A stretch of DNA of 64,000 nt from Armatimonadota bacterium (lineage in GTDB: Bacteria; Armatimonadota; Zipacnadia; Zipacnadales; UBA11051). The position numbers and the translations under genes are program-made. Within the stretch, counting starts at the first letter, position 1. Each line of letters starts with the position of its first letter. Location: positions 1-64,000 of the forward strand of contig JABLXH010000002.1 of NCBI GenBank assembly GCA_013178155.1. Direction: 5' to 3'. The notes below the pieces were generated by a model. It searched no databases. It was not told the origin of the DNA and was given only the letters and a program-made list of their open reading frames with translations. Shown piece by piece: positions 44,271 to 51,860 of this stretch.

Positions 44271-46058
44271 ATGCCTAACCTGCGAGCCGCCGCCGCCGCC
44301 ATCAGCCTGAGTGACGACAACCTCGAGGCTCTCGGCCATGGTGAGCCTCTATTCCCCGATGGCCACGAGGGGCAGTTCCGGGTCTCGGCGGTGCTGATCG
44401 AGGCCGACGAGACGGTTGGCCTCGTATCCTGTGACGCCCTGACCCTGCCCGCCGCCCTCGTGGCGCGAGTCGGTGAGCGCTTCGCGGCCGAGACCCATCT
44501 TCCGCGTAGCCACCTTCTGTTTGCGGCTTCCCACACCCATCACGGCCCCAGCACCCTCGACGTCCTGGGCCTGCGCTCCGTGCCCGAGTTCCTGCGCCGC
44601 CTGGAGCAGGCAGCTTACCTGGCGCTGCAGGACGCCTGGCAACAGCTCCGGGATCCCGATGCGGCGCCCAACCGCTACCAGGCTGAGTTGCTCTTTGCCC
44701 AGGGCCAGGAGGCTACCGTCGGGCGCAACAGCCGGCTGCTGCTGCAGGACGGCCAGATCGGCTGGTATGGCTACGAGGAAGCCGATGTCGTGAGACCAAC
44801 CGGCCCGTACGACCCGGATCTGCTGGTCCTCACGCTCCGGGCCATGGATGGTCGCACCATCGCCACGGTCTTCAACCACTCGGTGCATAACATCGGCGTG
44901 CTGCAGCCGGGAAGGCAATCGCCCGGCTTCTATGCCTTGGCTGCGCAAGAGCTGGAGCGCCGACACGGCGGCGTCTGCCTGTTCCTACCCGGCGCTTCGG
45001 GCTCGACGCACAACTGCACCTACGAGGGGAGCGGGCTGTCTGGACAGGAGCTGGTCAACCGCATGGTGGCGGCCGTCGAGGAGGCCCTCGGGCGAGCGGA
45101 GCCCGCCCTGATCGGGCCGGTTGCTGCCATCCAGCGCCCCTTCACCTACCGTGTCCGGGCGTTTGACGAGGCCGCCGAGGCGGCAGCGGTGGGACGGTAC
45201 TTCGCTCGCTATGCCACTTCTGATGCCGCGACCCAGGAGGCTATCTTTGCCGCGGAACGTGCCGCCCTGGCGCCCCACCAGGGAGAGGAGCGACAGACGG
45301 TCCTGCAGGTGATACGCCTGGGGCAGGTGGCGCTGGTGGGTATCCCCGGGGAGATGTTCGCACGGCTGGCCCTGGCCATCCGGCGCGCTTCGCCCTTACG
45401 TCACACCTTTGTTGTCGGCCTGGCCAACGACGTTTTTGGCTACATCCCTGATGCCGAAGGCTATCAGCTGGGTGGCTATCAGGCCTGGGTGCATCGCCAC
45501 TGCCCGGCCGAGACGGGCACCGGCGAGGCGATGGTGGTGCAAGCGCTGTCGATGCTAGATGAGGTGGCCGACTTTCCCCCGATCCTGGACCCGCCGGTCC
45601 TGCGGGAGCTGAGGGCTGATGACGCATTGGCCTTGCAGGCCTTCTACAATCGCACCAGCACCGATGTCCGCTGGCTGTTTTGCCCCCTGGGCTGGAACGC
45701 CTCACTGGACGCCTGCCAGGCCATCTGCGACCTGGTGGGCGCCGGTAACCGGTATGACGTTGTCCTGGATAACGGCCGTGAGATCGTCGGCTGGGCCTTT
45801 GTCAACGCCCTGGAGACCCGCCGGGCGTACCTGGGCATCGGCATTACCGACCGCTACTGCAGCCAGGGCCTCGGCAAGCCGCTCATGCAGGCGGTGATGG
45901 ACAAGTGCCGCGAGCTTGGTCAGGAGGCCGTCGAGCTCATCGTCATCCAGGACAACCCGCGGGCTCAGAGACTCTATGAGCGCTTCGGTTTCGTGCGCAC
46001 CGGCGAGTTCGTGGCGAACAGCGGCCAGGTATTCTACCGCATGGTAGCGGAGCTGTAG
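44271..46058 (+). CDS. Fusion of neutral ceramidase-like domain and GNAT acetyltransferase
   Basis: 595 residues. Residues 1-430 resemble the neutral/alkaline non-lysosomal ceramidase domain: metal motif SHTHHGPS near residue 86, NHSVHNIG and VGIPGEMF. No signal peptide is visible, unlike most ceramidases. Residues about 445-595 are a GNAT: VLRELRADDA, GITDRYCSQGLGKPLM and NPRAQRLYERFGF. The reading frame is continuous through the junction. The product may act on an acylated cytoplasmic substrate, hydrolysing then acetylating the amine (speculative). Confidence 0.8.
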   Translation: MPNLRAAAAAISLSDDNLEALGHGEPLFPDGHEGQFRVSAVLIEADETVGLVSCDALTLPAALVARVGERFAAETHLPRSHLLFAASHTHHGPSTLDVLGLRSVPEFLRRLEQAAYLALQDAWQQLRDPDAAPNRYQAELLFAQGQEATVGRNSRLLLQDGQIGWYGYEEADVVRPTGPYDPDLLVLTLRAMDGRTIATVFNHSVHNIGVLQPGRQSPGFYALAAQELERRHGGVCLFLPGASGSTHNCTYEGSGLSGQELVNRMVAAVEEALGRAEPALIGPVAAIQRPFTYRVRAFDEAAEAAAVGRYFARYATSDAATQEAIFAAERAALAPHQGEERQTVLQVIRLGQVALVGIPGEMFARLALAIRRASPLRHTFVVGLANDVFGYIPDAEGYQLGGYQAWVHRHCPAETGTGEAMVVQALSMLDEVADFPPILDPPVLRELRADDALALQAFYNRTSTDVRWLFCPLGWNASLDACQAICDLVGAGNRYDVVLDNGREIVGWAFVNALETRRAYLGIGITDRYCSQGLGKPLMQAVMDKCRELGQEAVELIVIQDNPRAQRLYERFGFVRTGEFVANSGQVFYRMVAEL

Positions 46059-46104
46059 GGCGCACTCATACGGAGGGCATCCTGTCTTGACATCGCCTCC
46101 TCTC

Positions 46105-46187
46105 GGTAGGAGGGGCGTCCGGCCCCCGCCGGCGCGGCAGGAAGCCACGCCTACCGGAGAGGAAAAGGACTGGAAGCCGCGCCTACC
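46105..46187. repeat. Short palindromic/direct repeats in an intergenic region
   Basis: GGAAGCCACGCCTACC (46140-46155) and GGAAGCCGCGCCTACC (46172-46187) are near-identical direct repeats. GGTAGG at 46105-46110 is the inverse of the CCTACC end and can pair with it. The element ends about 60 bases before the amidohydrolase gene. It looks like a dispersed REP-type sequence; the 190-base gap holds no gene. Confidence 0.6.
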
Positions 46188-46248
46188 ACAGGAGCAGTGC
46201 CTACTATAGAGGAATGCCCACCACACCGGTGCGCGAGGAGACAACTGA

Positions 46249-47067
46249 ATGATTGACTTCCACTGCCATATCGGTAACCTCCAGCGCGAGGGGTACCCCG
46301 AGCGCCCGCCTTTCAGCGTCCACCAGTGTGTGGACTGGATGAACCGTGAAGGCATCGAGCGGGCGGTGTTGCTGCCGCTGGAAAGCCCCGAGGGGGGCTG
46401 GGGGTGGTTTCTGACCGAAGAAGCCATCGCTGCCCGTGACCTCTACCCCGACCGCTTCATCGCCTTCATGTGCATTGATGTGCGCTATCCAGCGGTAGAG
46501 AAGCTCTTTGACATCTTCTACCACCGCTATGGCTGTCGGGGGTTTGGCGAGCACATCCCTGGCCTGCCCTTCGACCACGAGCTGTGCAAGGTGGTCTACC
46601 GCAAGTGCGACGAGTACGGCCTGCCAATGGTCATGGATCTGTGCACCATCCTGACCGATGAGCCCGGCCTGCCCCGGCTGGAGGCCTGCCTGAAGGAGTT
46701 CCCGAACTGCCAGTTCGTGGGCCACGGGCCGTACTTCTGGGCCAACATCTCCGGCCCGGACAGCGACCTGGAGGGCTACCCCTCCGGCCCGGTCACCCCC
46801 GGCGGCGCGGTGGACCGGCTGATGAGCGAGTACCCGAACCTGTATGCCGATCTGTCGGCCGGTTCGGGCTACAACGCCATGACCCGCGATCCCGAGTTCA
46901 CGCAGGGCTTCCTGGAGCGCCACTGGGACCGGCTGATGTTCGGCACCGACATCTGCTGGCACAACATGCCAATCCCGCAGTTCGACTGGTTTGCCAACCT
47001 GGAGGTGCCGGTGGAGTGGAAGAAGGCTATCGCCAGCGGGACTGCGAAAAAGCTGCTGGGGCTGTGA
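46249..47067 (+). CDS. Amidohydrolase-family metal-dependent hydrolase
   Basis: 272 residues of the amidohydrolase_2 (COG2159) TIM barrel. Metal ligands are seen in DFHCHIG near the N-terminus, GHGPYFW and GTDICWHN near the C-terminus. Members include 2-amino-3-carboxymuconate semialdehyde decarboxylases and lactonases. ATG follows GAGGAGA. Its role is not shown by context: the neighbours are a repeat region and a stalk protein. Confidence 0.85.
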   Translation: MIDFHCHIGNLQREGYPERPPFSVHQCVDWMNREGIERAVLLPLESPEGGWGWFLTEEAIAARDLYPDRFIAFMCIDVRYPAVEKLFDIFYHRYGCRGFGEHIPGLPFDHELCKVVYRKCDEYGLPMVMDLCTILTDEPGLPRLEACLKEFPNCQFVGHGPYFWANISGPDSDLEGYPSGPVTPGGAVDRLMSEYPNLYADLSAGSGYNAMTRDPEFTQGFLERHWDRLMFGTDICWHNMPIPQFDWFANLEVPVEWKKAIASGTAKKLLGL

Positions 47068-47143
47068 TAACTGCGTTGCAGGGCAAGCATTTGCCAAACC
47101 GTGTCTGCCACAGAGAGTCTAGGACAAGGACGGTGGCCCCAAG

Positions 47144-47935
47144 ATGACTCGTACGGTATATTGGGTGTTGGTAGTCTCCGTCAGCCTACTGGTCCTAGTA
47201 GTCGGCCCTGTTCACTCCGATAGCATCTCGGTGTGGGTAGACGGCCAGTTCGTCGGCTGGGCGCTGGAGCTGACAGAAGGTCGCTCCTATGTGCCACTGC
47301 GGTCTGTTTCGCAAGCTCTTGGGGTGCCCGTACAATACAGTGAGCGTTTCCACTGCGTGTTCCTAGGCATAACAGTGGGTGATGGAGTCACGACAGGTTC
47401 CGTCGTGCGTGGTAGCGCAGGCTTCCCGACAGTATATGTGGACGGGTCTCTAGTCGGTGTTGGAGCAGTCATATCTGGAGTGACATACGTCCCCCTTCGG
47501 CTAGTCAGCGAGAGACTCGGGGCCACTGTGGATTATGTACCACAGGTCTCCAAGATAAGGGTAACTAGCCGAGGTGGCACGCCCGCCCCCCTCTTGCCCG
47601 GCGTTCCAATCGCGCATACGGTAGAGCGTTGGTGGCCAGTTGAGGAGTCAGGATGGGGGATGTGGTTCCGGAACGCAGTCATCAGCGGTACTGGGCTAAG
47701 CGCAGAGATCAGGATTGATGAGGGCGTGTTCAAGAAGACTCCGAAGCCAATCTCAGTGGACTTCGTGGTCACACTCTACGGTTGGGATGGGACAGCCATT
47801 GCGCAGGACTCGGTCCGCCTGTACGGAATCTCGAGTGCTGGCGGACGGTACTTGCTCGAGACCATTACGCTCATTGGGGGCGAGGTGGCGTCCTGCTCAG
47901 TGGTATACTCGTCGGCTTGGGTTCCGCGCCGGTAA
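47144..47935 (+). CDS. Secreted protein with copper-amine-oxidase-N (stalk) domain
   Basis: 263 residues with a signal peptide of about 25 residues. Two stalk-type repeats: SYVPLRSVSQALGVPVQY and TYVPLRLVSERLGATVDY, each the typical end of the Cu_amine_oxidN1 domain. The last 100 residues are unrecognised. Codon third positions are visibly more A/T-rich than in neighbours (for example GTA, CTA and TCA are common), suggesting different origin or weak expression. It follows the amidohydrolase by 76 bases. Confidence 0.78.
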   Translation: MTRTVYWVLVVSVSLLVLVVGPVHSDSISVWVDGQFVGWALELTEGRSYVPLRSVSQALGVPVQYSERFHCVFLGITVGDGVTTGSVVRGSAGFPTVYVDGSLVGVGAVISGVTYVPLRLVSERLGATVDYVPQVSKIRVTSRGGTPAPLLPGVPIAHTVERWWPVEESGWGMWFRNAVISGTGLSAEIRIDEGVFKKTPKPISVDFVVTLYGWDGTAIAQDSVRLYGISSAGGRYLLETITLIGGEVASCSVVYSSAWVPRR

Positions 47936-48017
47936 CATCTGCTGAACTCGCTCTTCAGCTTCCGTTTCGCTGGAAAGACGGACTCTGCATAGCGTCTGCG
48001 GTGTCGATGCTCACCTT

Positions 48018-48039
48018 GGCCCGACAGGGATGTCGGGCC
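48018..48039. repeat. Perfect hairpin resembling a dispersed repeat
   Basis: GGCCCGACA and TGTCGGGCC pair across GGGA, followed by TACCG. The GGGCCTACC ending resembles the CGCCTACC ends of the repeats at 46140-46187. There is no T-run. The surrounding 233-base gap (47936-48168) has no gene that I can support. Confidence 0.5.
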
Positions 48040-48168
48040 TACCGTGAGGTAAACGGCATCGGGTTCGCAGGCCCGTCCCACAAGAGCATGGCGGGCAGGC
48101 CCAGCTTCTCGGGGAAGGGGCCAGACCAGCGGCGGGGCACAGGCTCCTGCCCTAGACACGGATAGAGC

Positions 48169-48867
48169 ATGAAGACCGTCATTCTCCTGGCCGGGCAGGC
48201 GACGCGGATGCGGCCGCTGAGCTCGTATCTCAACAAGGGCATGATCCCGGTCAACGGGCGGCCCCTGCTGGAGCATGTCATCACCAAGCTCCAGCGGCAG
48301 GGCTTCACCGACCTGATCGTCGCCGTGACCCTGTTCCCGGAGCAACTGCAGCACTACTTCGGCGATGGTAGCCGGTTCGGTGTGCGGATCGAGTATGTGC
48401 CGCGGCCGGAGCCGTCACAGACCGCCGGCGAAGTGCATGCCCTGAGGGAATGGCTACCCTCCGGTGAGCCATTTGTGGTACACTACGGCGACATACTCAC
48501 CAACCTGGACCTGCCCGCGATGGTCCGCCAGCACCAGGCGACCGGCGCGGTCGCGACTCTGGGTCTGGTGACCGGCGTGCCCGTGCATGCGGGCGTGGCG
48601 ACACTGGGTGAGGGTGGACGAGTGACGGCCTTCACCGAGAAGCCGCCCCTGGACCTGTGCTGCAACGCGGCGGTGTACGTGCTGAGCCCGCGGACGCTCG
48701 AATACTGCGGGCCCGGCAAGGACTTCGGCCGCCATGTCTTCCCGGAGATGATCGCCGCCGGAGAAGACGTGCGCGGCTATCTGGACCGTGAGGCCTATTG
48801 GATGGACGTGGGGCGGCTGTCTGACCTGGACGAGGCCAGTGAACTGATGGCGAGGCACGAGACCTGA
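48169..48867 (+). CDS. Nucleotidyltransferase (sugar-1-phosphate NTP transferase type)
   Basis: 232 residues of the NTP_transferase fold. The nucleotide loop reads LLAGQATRMRPLSSYLNKGMIPVNG, a variant of GGxGTRLRPLT...KPMLP, and the metal motif is HYGDILTNLD. Makes NDP-sugars or related activated compounds. Its stop overlaps the peptidase ATG (TGATG). The C-terminal left-handed helix of larger family members is absent. Confidence 0.85.
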   Translation: MKTVILLAGQATRMRPLSSYLNKGMIPVNGRPLLEHVITKLQRQGFTDLIVAVTLFPEQLQHYFGDGSRFGVRIEYVPRPEPSQTAGEVHALREWLPSGEPFVVHYGDILTNLDLPAMVRQHQATGAVATLGLVTGVPVHAGVATLGEGGRVTAFTEKPPLDLCCNAAVYVLSPRTLEYCGPGKDFGRHVFPEMIAAGEDVRGYLDREAYWMDVGRLSDLDEASELMARHET

Positions 48868-50123
48868 TGCGACGCGGGAGGGTTTCCAGCGGCGGAGCGC
48901 TGCTGGTGGCGCTGGCTTGCCTGGGTGTCTGCCGCGCGGACATCCTGGGTGGCATCGTGTCCCATTGTCCGGCCCAGTCTCCCTCCTTTGAGAGAGTGGT
49001 AGCACAGTTGCGGGCGCTGCAGATGAGCCCGCGGGTGGAGGTCGCCACCATCGGCGTCAGCCGCCAGGGGCGACCTCTGCTGCAGGTCACCGTCCGGGAC
49101 CCCGAAGTACCCCTTGAGAGCACTGTTCGCGTCTTCATCATCGCTCGCCAGCACGGAACGGAGGCCTCTGGAACGACGGCCTGTCTGGCGCTGGCCAAGC
49201 ACTTCGCCGAGAGCCAGGGTGAGTTGGAGCAGGCTCTGCTGCGACAGCTCACCTGGGTGCTCGTGCCGGTGGCCAACCCTGACGGGATGGTGGCTGGACG
49301 TCGCAACAACGCCGCCGGCGCCGATCTCAACCGCAGTTGGGGCACGGCGGCACAGGCGGAGGTAAAGGCCATCATCCGGGCCGTCGAGCACGTCAGGCCC
49401 CACGCCCTCGTTGACATGCACGAGCTTCCAGCGTCCTCGTCCAAGGCCGCCTATCGGGACAACTTCATCCAGACTATCGGTCCCGGCTCCGGGCTGACGG
49501 CGTCGCTGGGTCAGGAGTGCAAGAGCGCCAGCGCCCGTCTGGCCAGTTGGATGGGGCAGGTGGGTTACCCCCTGCGGGTGTACTACGACACCGCTGGCGA
49601 GAACACACAGCTCTGCCATCGCTACTTTGGGTTGGCGCGCCGGATCCCGTCGTATCTGTTTGAGGCCAAGACCGGCGGCGGCCGGACGCTGGTCTCGCGC
49701 ACGAGGTTCCACGTCCTGGGTGCGCTGGTGGTGGCCGACAGCGCTTTGCATCGGCACTATGAGCTGCCCGCCGAGCCGCAGGTCGCGTCGGTACCACTGC
49801 CGGCGCCGCCTGCTGAGGCCGCGCCGCAGGGCCCGCCCGTGGTGGAGCTGGAGTTGCCCCGCGACCAGGAGACGGCCCGCGGCGAGCTGAGCGTGGTAGC
49901 CAAAGCGACGCCGGCTTCAGAGCTTGCTTACCTGCAGCTCCAGGTTGACGGGGTTGTGAAGGCGCTGGCTACGTCGGCGATTCAGACTTTCCCGCTGGAC
50001 ACTCGCGTCTACCCTGACGGTGAGCACCGCATCGTGGTGCAGGCGTGTGACGACTGCGGCCGCGTTTTGGCTGAGGCGGCGGTCACGGTGCTGGTGGACA
50101 ACCGGCAGGAGGCGGGTGAGTGA
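48867..50123 (+). CDS. Secreted M14-family zinc carboxypeptidase
   Basis: 418 residues. Signal peptide of about 24 residues. The zinc site starts at RQHGTEASG (HxxE near residue 96), completed by His in VDMHELP; RNNAAGADLNRSWG is the substrate-binding block. The catalytic Glu is probably in LFEAKTGGG. A Pro/Ala linker near residue 310-325 precedes an Ig-like domain. Cleaves C-terminal residues from peptides or peptidoglycan stems. Couples to the nucleotidyltransferase upstream and to VanZ downstream by overlaps. Confidence 0.85.
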   Translation: MRRGRVSSGGALLVALACLGVCRADILGGIVSHCPAQSPSFERVVAQLRALQMSPRVEVATIGVSRQGRPLLQVTVRDPEVPLESTVRVFIIARQHGTEASGTTACLALAKHFAESQGELEQALLRQLTWVLVPVANPDGMVAGRRNNAAGADLNRSWGTAAQAEVKAIIRAVEHVRPHALVDMHELPASSSKAAYRDNFIQTIGPGSGLTASLGQECKSASARLASWMGQVGYPLRVYYDTAGENTQLCHRYFGLARRIPSYLFEAKTGGGRTLVSRTRFHVLGALVVADSALHRHYELPAEPQVASVPLPAPPAEAAPQGPPVVELELPRDQETARGELSVVAKATPASELAYLQLQVDGVVKALATSAIQTFPLDTRVYPDGEHRIVVQACDDCGRVLAEAAVTVLVDNRQEAGE

Positions 50124-50560
50124 GGTCGGGCCGGTCAGGTTTCTGGCGAGCGTGGGCGCCCGCGGTGGTGTGGCTGGGCGTGATCTGGACAGTGAACTCT
50201 TTGCCTCGCCAGACGTTTCCTGAAGGTATCAGGAAGTCGCCCCGTGCCGACCCACAGGCCCACGTACTGCTCTACCTGCCCCTGGGCGTGTTCCTGATGC
50301 GAGCGCTGTCGCCGCCTGGCCGTAACCGGGCTGGCGTGGTGCGGATGCTGGCACTGACGGTGGTCGTCGGCGCGGCCCTGGCGGCGCTGGATGAATGGCA
50401 CAAGGTCTTGATACCCTCGCGCAAGGGTGAAGTCGGCGACTGGCTCCGCGACGTGGTCGGAACCTGTGTAGGGGCATGCGGCTGGGCGGCGCTGGTTGCG
50501 GGCACAGCCTCACGAGATCGGCCGCAACCGGCGGTCGGGCCCGGCCAAGATGGTGGCTAG
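50120..50560 (+). CDS. VanZ-like membrane protein, copy 1
   Basis: 146 residues with about four transmembrane segments: VVWLGVIWTVNSLP at the start, HVLLYLPLGVFLM, and LAALDEWHKVLIPSRKGEVGDWLRDVVG. The DEWHQ-like motif is the VanZ signature. Starts GTG overlapping the peptidase stop. Function of free-standing VanZ-like proteins is unknown; VanZ itself gives low teicoplanin resistance. Confidence 0.82.
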   Translation: MRSGRSGFWRAWAPAVVWLGVIWTVNSLPRQTFPEGIRKSPRADPQAHVLLYLPLGVFLMRALSPPGRNRAGVVRMLALTVVVGAALAALDEWHKVLIPSRKGEVGDWLRDVVGTCVGACGWAALVAGTASRDRPQPAVGPGQDGG

Positions 50561-50975
50561 TGGCGATCGGGTGGCGCGCCGTCGGACGTGGGTAGCCCTG
50601 TTTGTCTGGATCGGGGTCATCTGGACGGTAACGTCCATCCCGGGACGGATGCTGCCTGAGGGACCGCCGGGCATTGATCGGGTAGTGCACTTTGCCTTGT
50701 ACGTCCCCCTAGGATTCCTGCTGACCCTGGCCTTGACGCCCAGCAACGGTGGCTGTGGCTTGAGCCTGGCCTGCTTGCTGATCGCCCTGGGCTCGGGCGC
50801 GGTTGTGGCGGCGCTCGATGAGTGGCACCAGCAGTACATTGTCAACCGCACGGCCAGCATTGCTGATTGGCACTGGGACCTGCGGGGTATGATTGTAGGT
50901 TCAGTCGCGGCGCTGCTGATGACGCAGTTCCGCAAAAGGAGATCCCATGTCCGAGATCCGCGCCATTACCGCTGA
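50550..50975 (+). CDS. VanZ-like membrane protein, copy 2
   Basis: 141 residues, a paralogue of copy 1: VWIGVIWTVTSIPGRMLPEG, HFALYVPLGFLLTLAL and AALDEWHQQYIVNRTASIADWHWDLRGM. It overlaps copy 1 by 11 bases and the thioredoxin gene by 29 bases. The tandem pair suggests recent duplication and a hetero-oligomer. Confidence 0.8.
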   Translation: MVASGDRVARRRTWVALFVWIGVIWTVTSIPGRMLPEGPPGIDRVVHFALYVPLGFLLTLALTPSNGGCGLSLACLLIALGSGAVVAALDEWHQQYIVNRTASIADWHWDLRGMIVGSVAALLMTQFRKRRSHVRDPRHYR

Positions 50976-51270
50976 GGAGTTCGAGAGCGTCGTCAACGAC
51001 GACGGTATCACGCTCATCAAGTTCTACACTCAAGGGTGTCCCGCTTGCGCGCGGTTTGCCCCGACCTATGAGAAGCTGGCTGACGAGTACGAGGGCCGGG
51101 CGGTGTTCGTGCAAATGGACGCCCGTCAGAATCTTGACACAGCCAAGCAACTTGGCATCCGTGGTGTCCCCACGGTCGTCGCGTTCAGGGCAGGGTCGGA
51201 AGCGCAGCGTGTGACGGGGGCCAAGACGCTGGCTGAAATGAGGGAATGGCTGACGCCGGTCCTGCCGTAG
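50947..51270 (+). CDS. Thioredoxin-like protein, CPAC active site
   Basis: 107 residues with a thioredoxin fold. The redox motif is CPAC (31-34) in FYTQGCPACARF rather than WCGPC. The cis-Pro motif GVPTVVAF is present. The ribosome site AAGGAGA lies inside the end of VanZ copy 2. Probably a disulfide reductase with altered redox potential; could serve the peroxiredoxin at 1518. Confidence 0.88.
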   Translation: MSEIRAITAEEFESVVNDDGITLIKFYTQGCPACARFAPTYEKLADEYEGRAVFVQMDARQNLDTAKQLGIRGVPTVVAFRAGSEAQRVTGAKTLAEMREWLTPVLP

Positions 51271-51348
51271 AGCGGCTGGCGGCCTTGGTCCGCCGCAGGC
51301 TCGCTACGGACGGCGTATGTCGGGTACAACACAAAGGAGAAGGCATCC

Positions 51349-51675
51349 ATGTCCAAAGCAGTGGAGTTGACCAACGACAACTTTGACACCGAGGTTGTAC
51401 AGTCTGATCTGCCGGTCCTGGTGGATTTCTGGGCGCCATGGTGCGGGCCCTGCCGCATGGTCGCCCCGGTGGTCGAGGCCATCGCGGAGAAGTACGCCGG
51501 GAAGGCCAAGGTGGGCAAGGTCAATGTTGACGAGGCCGGCGATCTGGCCATGAAGTTCGGGATCCGCAGCATCCCGACACTCATGATCTTCAAAGGCGGC
51601 CAGCAGGTTGACGTGGTGGTGGGTGCTTTGCCCGAGGCCGACCTGTCGGCCCGTCTGGACAAGGTTATCGGCTAG
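51349..51675 (+). CDS. trxA: Thioredoxin
   Basis: 108-residue cytoplasmic thioredoxin with WAPWCGPC (Cys32 and Cys35) and the cis-Pro loop [22 protein letters not shown] precedes the ATG. It ends before an intrinsic terminator, so the nucleotidyltransferase-to-thioredoxin string finishes here. Confidence 0.95.
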   Translation: MSKAVELTNDNFDTEVVQSDLPVLVDFWAPWCGPCRMVAPVVEAIAEKYAGKAKVGKVNVDEAGDLAMKFGIRSIPTLMIFKGGQQVDVVVGALPEADLSARLDKVIG

Positions 51676-51705
51676 CGGCGGATCCCGCGTCACCGTAGGT
51701 CTGCC

Positions 51706-51738
51706 GGCCCCCGCGGTCAGACGCTGTCGGGGGCCTTT
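51706..51738 (+). terminator. Intrinsic terminator after trxA
   Basis: GGCCCCCG pairs with CGGGGGCC across 14 bases, followed by TTT. Confidence 0.75.
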
Positions 51739-51773
51739 GGCACCCTGGTCGTGACGGCAAAGAGGCAAAACCC

Positions 51774-51814
51774 TGGCGGCAGGTGGGACGTCTAACAGAC
51801 GATACCTGCCGCCA
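51774..51814 (+). other. Long hairpin in the htrA leader
   Basis: TGGCGGCAGGT pairs perfectly with ACCTGCCGCCA, and inside it GTCT/AGAC closes an AAC loop. It lies 46 bases before the htrA ATG without a T-run. It may be an mRNA structure or an operator. Confidence 0.5.
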
Positions 51815-51860
51815 TCAGGGCGGCTGGAGGCTTGTTTTCCGTCCAGGAGGAAAAGCACCG

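Noticed and set aside
46105-46187. CRISPR array
   Set aside because: Only two or three short units of about 16 bases, with a 16-base gap and no regular spacer.
47936-48168. Small RNA or gene in the gap before the nucleotidyltransferase
   Set aside because: Only a repeat-like hairpin is present; no promoter or terminator could be paired with it.
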